Assembly (NCBI GenBank): GCA_035713725.1
Contig: DASTMZ010000184.1
Coordinates: forward strand, 1-25,610
Reading direction: 5' to 3'
DNA from: DASQPR01 sp035713725
Lineage (GTDB): Bacteria > Actinomycetota > Actinomycetes > Mycobacteriales > Micromonosporaceae
DNA: 25,610 bases
The stretch's first letter is position 1. Every line of letters starts with the position of its first letter. Below are positions 1 to 5,884 of this stretch, one piece after another. The notes under the pieces are model-generated. The model had not been told where the DNA came from. It saw only the letters and a list, made by a program, of their open reading frames with translations, and searched no databases. The position numbers and the translations under genes were made by a program.

Positions 1-138
1 TGGGTGGCCAACCACGCGTACGCGGTCGGTGCCCTGGTCACCTACGGCGGGCACACCTACCGCTGCATCCAGGCACACACCAGCCAGGTCGGCTGGGAGC
101 CGCCGAACGTACCCGCGCTCTGGCAACTCGTCAGCTGA
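1..138 (+). CDS. C-terminal end of a secreted protein with a CBM5/12 chitin-binding module (partial)
   Basis: The window opens inside a reading frame of 45 codons that ends at a TGA at 136-138. The translated tail has the pattern of a carbohydrate-binding module of family 5/12 (ChtBD3): an N-terminal Trp, a Y-x-x-G-x-x-V-x-Y-x-G-x-x-Y-x-C stretch, then W-E-P-P and a final ALW before the stop. In this family the aromatic residues stack on chitin or related glucans. Modules of this kind usually sit at the end of secreted chitinases, LPMOs or other polysaccharide-active enzymes, and the convergent neighbour is a GH18 chitinase, so a chitin-active enzyme is likely. The catalytic domain lies outside the window and cannot be judged. 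Confidence 0.8.
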   Translation, partial: WVANHAYAVGALVTYGGHTYRCIQAHTSQVGWEPPNVPALWQLVS

Positions 139-150
139 CCAACACACCGA

Positions 151-184
151 CGGCGGCCGCCACCGAACGCGGTGGCGGCCGCCG
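151..184. terminator. Strong bidirectional hairpin terminator between convergent genes
   Basis: A perfect 14-bp stem (151-164 pairing with 171-184) encloses a 6-nt loop, starting 12 nt after the TGA of the CBM protein. The stem is almost all G/C and has no T tract on either side, as is common for actinobacterial terminators. It serves the plus-strand CBM gene and may also back up termination of the chitinase from the other side. Confidence 0.75.
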
Positions 185-191
185 CCAGTTC

Positions 192-218
192 CGGCGCCCT
201 CCCCCGAGATGGGCGCCG
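192..218 (-). terminator. Hairpin downstream of the chitinase stop
   Basis: Arms CGGCGCCC (192-199) and GGGCGCCG (211-218) pair perfectly over 8 bp with an 11-nt loop. The structure begins 9 nt beyond the chitinase TAG (228-230, minus strand), the usual place for a terminator. It lies side by side with the 151-184 hairpin. Confidence 0.6.
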
Positions 219-227
219 AGTGGTGCG

Positions 228-1652
228 CTAGTGCAGGATCGGGTTCAGCGCGCCGATCAGGGCGTGCGAGTCCGAGTCCTGGCTGATCTCCCAGGCCATG
301 GCGCCGCGCAGATGCAGCACCTTGACGAGCACGGTCCGCTCGCCGATCGAGGCCGGGCTTGAGTAGGTGATCACCGTCGGCGTCGTGATGGTTCCGCTGG
401 CGAGGACGTGTACGCCGGCCGGGCTGGCCAGATACGGCTCGCCCGCGAGGGCGTCCCAATAGGACGTGTACCCGTTTGCGCCGTGGCCGTTCGCGGTCAG
501 CACGCCGGATTCGTCGACCAGGCTGTGGTACGTCGGCTGTGGCATCTGGTCGGGTTGAAGACTGTTCGGATCGAGTCCGGTGTTGTCGAACGTCCCGTAG
601 AGCCCGTGCGCGCTCGTCGAGGACACGTTGATGTACTGGTTGCCGTAGAACGGCATGCCGACCACGATCTTCGACGCCGGTACGCCGTGCAGCAGGTAGT
701 TCGCGACCGTACCCGTGGTGTTCCAGGTCCAATCGCTGGCGTTCGGGTCACGCGGATCGTGGCCGAACAACGTGTCGAGCGCGGCCACCGGGCCACCCGG
801 CACGTTGTAGTCGAACGCCATCACGTTGTCCCAGTCCAGGTAACGCGAGATCGACGAGAGCTCGTAGTACTTCGTCGCGCTCGACGCCGCCGGCAGCGCC
901 GCGGTCAGTAGGTAGTGCTTGCCGGTCTGCGCGCCGTACGCGTCGAGTTGCTTACGGAACTCGGCGGCGAGCAGCGTCGCGTTGTGCCGGTCGGCCGGCC
1001 CGAAGTCGACGTTGCCGCCGGCCAGCTGGGTCGGGTATTCCCAGTCGATATCGATGCCGTCGAACAGACCGGCCGCGGAACCGTCGCCACCGGCGCTCGG
1101 TGGCCAACTGTTGCCGGGCAGGTTGCCCTTGATGAATGTGTCGATGCAGCTTGCGACGAATGCCTGCCGCCGTGCGGGCGTCGCGGCAAGGTCGGCGAAC
1201 CACTTCGACAGCGTCCAACCGCCGAGCGAAATCTCCACCTTCAGGTTCGGGTGCGCAGCCTTCAACTCCATCAGCTGGTTGAAGCTGCCGAAGAGGTGTT
1301 GATCCGGGTTGGCCGAGTCGTCGGCGACACCGTTGACGGTCATGTCCGCGGTGTAGGGCTGCTGGTAGTCCGCCCACGGGTCGAGCACGTTGCAGCCAAC
1401 CGCGCCGGTCGCCGGGTCATAAGTCGGGTTGCCGAACGCGTACTCGATGACGTTGAGCTGCGTAGCCGGGATGTCCTTGACGTGATAGTTGCGGCCATAC
1501 ACGTCCCAGTCCGCGAAATACGCGGCGACCACATGCGACGGTGCAGTGTTCGCCGGCGGATGTGCGGATGCGCCGTCGGCGGGCAGCACGGACAGGCCGG
1601 CCCCGGCGACGAGTGCCGTAAACACGGCAAGACGTTTCTTCGCAGAACCCAT
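228..1652 (-). CDS. Secreted GH18 chitinase
   Basis: Encodes 474 aa that hydrolyse beta-1,4-GlcNAc linkages of chitin outside the cell. The GH18 signature D-G-I-D-I-D-W-E is present, with the catalytic Glu near residue 205, preceded by the S-L-G-G-W strand motif. The C-terminal A-M-A-W-E motif with its conserved Trp closes the TIM barrel. The first ~30 residues form a signal peptide: basic G-S-A-K-K-R, a hydrophobic stretch, then A-S-A before the mature His-Pro-Pro. The frame stays open up to 1700, but the ATG at 1652 follows an AAGGAG ribosome site at 5-nt spacing and begins exactly at the signal peptide, so I chose it. There is no carbohydrate-binding module of its own, unlike the convergent CBM5/12 protein next door. 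The product could act on longer chitin chains or chitooligomers; the sequence does not decide this. Confidence 0.93.
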   Translation of the reverse strand: MGSAKKRLAVFTALVAGAGLSVLPADGASAHPPANTAPSHVVAAYFADWDVYGRNYHVKDIPATQLNVIEYAFGNPTYDPATGAVGCNVLDPWADYQQPYTADMTVNGVADDSANPDQHLFGSFNQLMELKAAHPNLKVEISLGGWTLSKWFADLAATPARRQAFVASCIDTFIKGNLPGNSWPPSAGGDGSAAGLFDGIDIDWEYPTQLAGGNVDFGPADRHNATLLAAEFRKQLDAYGAQTGKHYLLTAALPAASSATKYYELSSISRYLDWDNVMAFDYNVPGGPVAALDTLFGHDPRDPNASDWTWNTTGTVANYLLHGVPASKIVVGMPFYGNQYINVSSTSAHGLYGTFDNTGLDPNSLQPDQMPQPTYHSLVDESGVLTANGHGANGYTSYWDALAGEPYLASPAGVHVLASGTITTPTVITYSSPASIGERTVLVKVLHLRGAMAWEISQDSDSHALIGALNPILH

Positions 1653-1745
1653 GACGGCTCCTTCGTCGGGCTCGTACGTGGAATGCGCAAGGGTGCGCAC
1701 GGGATGCCGCTCACGATGGCCGGCCGGGAGCTATCTGTCAATACT

Positions 1746-1763
1746 CCTAACTATAGAAATAGG
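1746..1763 (-). promoter_or_regulatory. Putative chitinase promoter -10 with overlapping imperfect palindrome
   Basis: Upstream of the chitinase, an AT-rich island (about 1735-1775) stands out from the GC-rich background. Read on the minus strand it contains TATAGT (1755-1750), a good -10 hexamer about 98 nt before the ATG. The -10 sits inside an imperfect inverted repeat whose outer arms are CCTA (1746-1749) and TAGG (1760-1763), which could bind a repressor. I saw no convincing -35 and no copy of the DasR-type TGGTCTAGACCA operator. Confidence 0.4.
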
Positions 1764-1839
1764 TTTGTTAAGAGCAGGTCCCGCATCGTGGGAGTTATCA
1801 GACGGCAGACATCGGCCGCCGACGATCGGCTAACGACGT

Positions 1840-1869
1840 TGGTCAGAAATCGAACGGTCAGAAACCGAG
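1840..1869. repeat. 15-bp direct tandem repeat (two copies)
   Basis: Two adjacent copies of a GGTCAGAAA-(T/C)-CGA unit lie at 1840-1854 and 1855-1869. The second overlaps the TGA of the gamma-glutamyltranspeptidase gene (TCA at 1858-1860 on the plus strand). It may be a regulator site for the downstream chitinase or a chance duplication. Confidence 0.45.
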
Positions 1870-3489
1870 CGCGTTGCCGTCGGCGCGTCCCTCGGACCCG
1901 GCCACATAGCCGGCGCCATCCGGAAGCTTCCAGATCGCCTGTCCGTATCCGTACGCACCGTTATCCGCGACCGATACGTCGTGTCCCCGGGCGGCGAGCG
2001 TCGCGACCAGATCGCTGTCCATCGACGACTCGACCTGGATGACGCGCCCGGCGTGCCAATACCACCGCGGTTCGTCGAGCGCCGCCTGCGGATCGAGGCC
2101 GTCGTCGACGGTGGACACCATGAGTTGCAGGTGGCCCTGAGGCTGCATGTGTCCGCCCATCACGCCGAACGGCCCGACGGCGGCGCCGTCTCGCGTCAAG
2201 AACCCCGGGATGATCGTGTGGAACGGCCGCTTGCCACCGGCCACGACGTTCGGGTGTGCCGGGTCGAGCGAGAATCCGGCGCCGCGGTTCTGCAGACCAA
2301 AGCCGAAGCCCGGCACTGCGACGAACGAGCCGAATCCCATGTAGTTGGATTGGATCAGGCTCACCATCATGCCGTCCGCGTCGGCGGTGCATAGGTAGAC
2401 GGTGCCGCCACGCGCCGGATCGCCGGCCGGTGGGTCGCCGGCCCGGTCGGTGATGAGCTGCCGGCGCCCGGCAAGGTACGCCGGGTCGAGCATGCCAGCC
2501 ACCGGCACCGAGGCGACCTCAGGATCGGTGACGTACGCGTGTGCGTCGGCGAAACCGAGCTTCATCGCCTCGATCTGAAGGTGCGTCCGCTGTTCGGTGG
2601 TCATCCCGCCGAAGTCGAATCCGTCCAGGATGCCGAGTGCGGCGAGCGCGGCGATCCCCTGCCCGTTGGGCGGCAGCTCCCACACCTGGTGGCCGCGGTA
2701 GCCGATGGAGATCGGGTCGACCCACGTCGAGGTGTGCTTCGCGAGGTCCTCGAGGGTGAGCGGACCACCCGTCGCGGCCGCGTGCGCGACCATCGCGTGC
2801 GCGATGTCGCCGGCGTAGAACGCCTCCGCCCGGCTGTCGGCAATGAGCCGCAGCGCTCGCGCTGCCGCCGGGTTCGCGAACCGCTCGCCGGCCGCCGGCG
2901 CGCGTCCGCCCGGCAGGTAGACGCGCTTCCACTCGGCGAACTCGGGACCGTCGAGGTGCGTGCTCGCGTAGGACGCGGTGCGAGCCCAGCCGTCGGCAAC
3001 GCGAGGAGACACCGGATAACCGCGCTCGGCGAACGCGATCGCGTCCGCGAAGAGGCTCGGGAACGGTCGCGAACCGAACCGCTCGTGCAGATCGCGCCAG
3101 CCGGCCGGGGCGCCGGGTACGGTCACCGGCAACCAGCCCCGCGTCGGCATCACGTTCGTCGCGGTGCCCTGCGCGCCGCCGAGCGCGATGCTCGTGTGCT
3201 CCGCCGACGCGCGCGCCATGTCCCAGGTGAGCGCTTCCGGCGAGCGGCCAGACGCGTTGAGTCCATGCAGATCGTTGCCGTCCCACACGATCGCGAAAAG
3301 GTCTGCGCCGATGTCGTTCGAGCCCGGCTGGACGATGGTCAAGGCGGTCGCGGTAGCGATCGCCGCGTCCACCGCGTTGCCGCCGGCACGAAGCACGGCG
3401 AGGCCGGCCGACGCGGCGAGCGGTTGGCTGGTGGCTACCGCGCCGCGCGGCGCATACAACGGTTTGCGGGTCAGACTCGAACTTTGCAC
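1858..3489 (-). CDS. ggt: Gamma-glutamyltranspeptidase family protein (Ntn hydrolase)
   Basis: Encodes 543 aa. The start of the protein matches the family pattern: A-x-R-G-A-V-A-T-S-Q-P-L-A-A, then G-G-N-A-V-D-A-A-I-A. Members are made as a proenzyme that cleaves itself before a Thr, which becomes the nucleophile of the small subunit. Here that residue is probably Thr363 in R-G-G-T-V-Y-L, followed by the family's D-x-D-G-x-x-V-S-L-I-Q-S-N pattern, and M-G-G-H-x-Q-P-Q-G-H replaces the P-G-G loop of classical GGTs. There is no signal peptide, so it is probably cytoplasmic, as in YwrD-like members rather than the secreted glutathione-degrading enzymes. The start is GTG; no good ribosome site precedes it, but conserved sequence begins within a few residues. 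The substrate (glutathione, gamma-glutamyl peptides or a beta-lactam-like amide) cannot be told. Confidence 0.87.
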   Translation of the reverse strand: MQSSSLTRKPLYAPRGAVATSQPLAASAGLAVLRAGGNAVDAAIATATALTIVQPGSNDIGADLFAIVWDGNDLHGLNASGRSPEALTWDMARASAEHTSIALGGAQGTATNVMPTRGWLPVTVPGAPAGWRDLHERFGSRPFPSLFADAIAFAERGYPVSPRVADGWARTASYASTHLDGPEFAEWKRVYLPGGRAPAAGERFANPAAARALRLIADSRAEAFYAGDIAHAMVAHAAATGGPLTLEDLAKHTSTWVDPISIGYRGHQVWELPPNGQGIAALAALGILDGFDFGGMTTEQRTHLQIEAMKLGFADAHAYVTDPEVASVPVAGMLDPAYLAGRRQLITDRAGDPPAGDPARGGTVYLCTADADGMMVSLIQSNYMGFGSFVAVPGFGFGLQNRGAGFSLDPAHPNVVAGGKRPFHTIIPGFLTRDGAAVGPFGVMGGHMQPQGHLQLMVSTVDDGLDPQAALDEPRWYWHAGRVIQVESSMDSDLVATLAARGHDVSVADNGAYGYGQAIWKLPDGAGYVAGSEGRADGNALGF

Positions 3490-3667
3490 TATGACATTTC
3501 AACGGAGTGGCGCACTGGAATCCAGCGCTCTGTGTTAACCGTTACAATACCGGTCGCGCAAATCACAGCCCGTGACGCCGCGATGCCGGAGTGCTGGGCG
3601 TCCTGCTATTCGCGCATTGACTCAGATCATTGTGGACGCCGGATGTTCATGTCGCCGTTGCGATGCG
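3490..3667 (-). promoter_or_regulatory. Intergenic region upstream of the GGT gene with an imperfect palindrome
   Basis: This 178-bp gap is less GC-rich than its surroundings. It contains a 17-bp imperfect inverted repeat, ACCG...CGGT, at about 3538-3554, directly after the GTTAAC palindrome, and a weak stem CTGG-AAT-CCAG near 3514-3524, close to the GGT start. These may be the operator and leader of the GGT gene. No gene was seen here and no clear terminator for tilS. Confidence 0.3.
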
Positions 3668-4741
3668 TTAATCCGCGTCACTGTCCGTCGTTAACCACGC
3701 ATGCAATTCGGGTACGGACCCGTCAATCGCACGATCTCCATTGAGCGATTCGTCAATCACGCTGCGAAGTCGCCCATCACGACGGGCAACGAGGATGCCA
3801 CCGGGCAGCGCGACGGCACCCTGCCCACGCCAAGCCATTACGAGCGCGTCGAGCGCGGTGATGTGAGCGCTCGACAGCGAACCGGCCGGCGAGCCGAGCC
3901 GCAACGCGTACGAACGCAGCAGCCGGGTCCGGATCGCGGCCGGCAACGTCGTGAGCGGTTCGACCCGCAGTGAGCCGTCGTCGTCTTGGGTGTCGGCAGC
4001 AGCGTTGTCGGCCCACGTGTCCAGCGCCGATGCGTCGGACGCGACCAGTGCGGCGGTGCGCGCGAGATTCGTCACGACGCCGGCGCCCAAGAGTTCGGTG
4101 AGCAGCGGCAGCGCGGCCCGCACCCGGGCGCGCGCGAAGCGGGCGTCCTCGTTGTGCGGGTCCGTCCACGGGACGAGTCCAAGCTCCGCGCATGCGGCGA
4201 CCGTGTCGGCGCGCGAGACGTTCAGCAGCGGGCGCAGGAACGCAACGCCGTCGACGTCGCGACGCACCGGCATGCCCGACAGCCCCCGGAGGCCGGCGCC
4301 CCGCGCGAGCGCGAGGAGTACGGTCTCCGCCTGATCGTCGCGAGTGTGCCCGAGGAGCACGGCGGCCGCGCCGTCGCGCTTCGCCGCGGCGCACAGCGCC
4401 GCATAACGCGCCACTCGCGCGGCCGCTTCCGGCCCGTCCCCGTGCGGCGTCGCGTCGACCGCGACCATCGACGTCGGCGCGAGTCCGACGCTGGCCGCCC
4501 ACGTCACGACGTCGGCGGCTCGCTCCGTTGACCCGTCCTGCAGGCGGTGATCGACGGTCACCAGGCCGGCGCGCAGCCCGAGCCGCGGCGCGACGAACGC
4601 GGCGGTCGCCGCGAGGGCGAGTGAGTCCGCGCCGCCCGAGCAGGCGACCAGCACCATCGCGTCGGCTGGCAGGTCGACCGTACGCAGGCAGGCGCGCGCC
4701 GCGTTGCGCAGCGCGGCGACCGGAGCGGGTAGGTCAGCCAC
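3668..4741 (-). CDS. tilS: tRNA(Ile)-lysidine synthetase TilS
   Basis: Encodes 357 aa. TilS uses ATP to attach lysine to C34 of the CAU-anticodon tRNA-Ile so that it reads AUA, an essential step. The N-terminal PP-loop (N-type ATP pyrophosphatase) motif S-G-G-A-D-S is at residues ~35-40, followed by V-D-H-x-L and the G-H-T-x-D-D-Q-A-E-T motif typical of TilS. The start is GTG and overlaps the last 8 nt of the upstream zincin-like gene, so the two are translationally linked. In many Actinobacteria hpt and ftsH follow tilS directly; here the next gene is the unrelated GGT after a 178-bp gap. Confidence 0.94.
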   Translation of the reverse strand: MADLPAPVAALRNAARACLRTVDLPADAMVLVACSGGADSLALAATAAFVAPRLGLRAGLVTVDHRLQDGSTERAADVVTWAASVGLAPTSMVAVDATPHGDGPEAAARVARYAALCAAAKRDGAAAVLLGHTRDDQAETVLLALARGAGLRGLSGMPVRRDVDGVAFLRPLLNVSRADTVAACAELGLVPWTDPHNEDARFARARVRAALPLLTELLGAGVVTNLARTAALVASDASALDTWADNAAADTQDDDGSLRVEPLTTLPAAIRTRLLRSYALRLGSPAGSLSSAHITALDALVMAWRGQGAVALPGGILVARRDGRLRSVIDESLNGDRAIDGSVPELHAWLTTDSDAD

Positions 4742-5792
4742 CCGCCGACGCGCCCGGCACGCGGTCGATCCACGCGTCCGGGTCGCCGATCTCGGCCGTG
4801 GTCGGCAGCGTCTGTGGCGACGTCCAGATCTCGTTGAAGCCGTCGATGCCGACCCGCTCTACCACGGTCTGCACGAACTTGTGGCCCTCGGCGTATTGCC
4901 GCATCTTCATTTCGATGCCGAGCAGCCGGCGTACGAGTCGGTCGATCGGGTTGTGCGATTCGCGCCGCTTGTTGAACCTGGCACGAATCTCGTCAACGGT
5001 TGGTACGACCTCCGGCCCAACCCCGTCCATGACGAATTCGGCGTGGCCTTCGAGCACCGTCATCAACGCGGTGAGCCGGTCGACGATGACGCGCTGCGCG
5101 GGCGTCTGCACGATGTCGAGGACGGACATGCGCGACTCCGGGTTGCGCGCCGAGTCGGCGAGCGCGCCGAGCGCGGCGCGCAGCCGTTCGCCGAACTGTT
5201 CGTTGCCGGCCTGCGCCGCGTCCGCGAAGTCGCGCACCTGAGACAGGAAGAAGTCGCGCATCCACGGCACCGCGGTGAACTGCGACCGGTGCGTGACTTC
5301 GTGCAAACACACCCATAGCCGGAAGTCGTGCGGCACCGCTTCGAGCTTGCGCTCCGCTTCCACGATGTTCGGAGCTACCAGCATCAGTTCGCCCGGATCG
5401 GTGGAAAACACCTCGAACTGTCCGAGTACCCGACCGGACAGGTACGCCAGCACGGTGCCGGCCTGTACCCCAGTCAGACGCGGCCCGATCATCGCGGAGA
5501 TGCCGTTCAGCTCGCGGCCGCCGGTGAGCCGGTCGGCGATCGGCGTGATCACTGTCTTGAGGCCCTCGACGTTGACGGCCGCCCAGTCGCCCCGGTCCAC
5601 CACCTTCACCGGATGATGCGCGACCTTCGGCGTCAGCCGAGCGAACTCGTTGACGTGGCCGGCCGCTTCGTCGATCAGACCCCGCAGCTCCGCGACCACC
5701 TCGGTGGCCTCGGCCAAGCTGATCTCCGGGCCGCCCTTGCCGAGCGCCTTCGCCGTCGCGGCCGCGAGATCCCAGTCCACGAATTGCGCCAT
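4734..5792 (-). CDS. Zincin-like metallopeptidase family protein (Rv3626c-like)
   Basis: Encodes 352 aa from the ATG at 5792; a GTG at 5861 would add 23 residues that look random. This is the conserved actinobacterial family annotated as zincin-like metallopeptidase or coenzyme F420 biosynthesis-associated protein, always near tilS and PBP4. The H-E-V-T-H motif (an HExxH zinc site) lies near residue 170, within L-H-E-V-T-H-R-S-Q-F. No signal peptide or membrane segment is visible, so it is probably cytoplasmic. It sits between dacB (92 nt upstream) and tilS (8-nt overlap downstream). The substrate and true role are not established; the F420 label rests on annotation only. Confidence 0.85.
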   Translation of the reverse strand: MAQFVDWDLAAATAKALGKGGPEISLAEATEVVAELRGLIDEAAGHVNEFARLTPKVAHHPVKVVDRGDWAAVNVEGLKTVITPIADRLTGGRELNGISAMIGPRLTGVQAGTVLAYLSGRVLGQFEVFSTDPGELMLVAPNIVEAERKLEAVPHDFRLWVCLHEVTHRSQFTAVPWMRDFFLSQVRDFADAAQAGNEQFGERLRAALGALADSARNPESRMSVLDIVQTPAQRVIVDRLTALMTVLEGHAEFVMDGVGPEVVPTVDEIRARFNKRRESHNPIDRLVRRLLGIEMKMRQYAEGHKFVQTVVERVGIDGFNEIWTSPQTLPTTAEIGDPDAWIDRVPGASAGG

Positions 5793-5884
5793 GCGGTCAA
5801 CCGTACCCGGACTCCGCACCGCTAATCGCCTGGCCGCTGATTGCGTACGCGGTCGGTGCACCGTGCAGTGTCAGCGCGCCGGGA

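Noticed and set aside
915..2042. A 375-codon plus-strand frame across the chitinase and its promoter
   Set aside because: It is antisense to the certain GH18 gene and has no recognisable motif, membrane or signal features.
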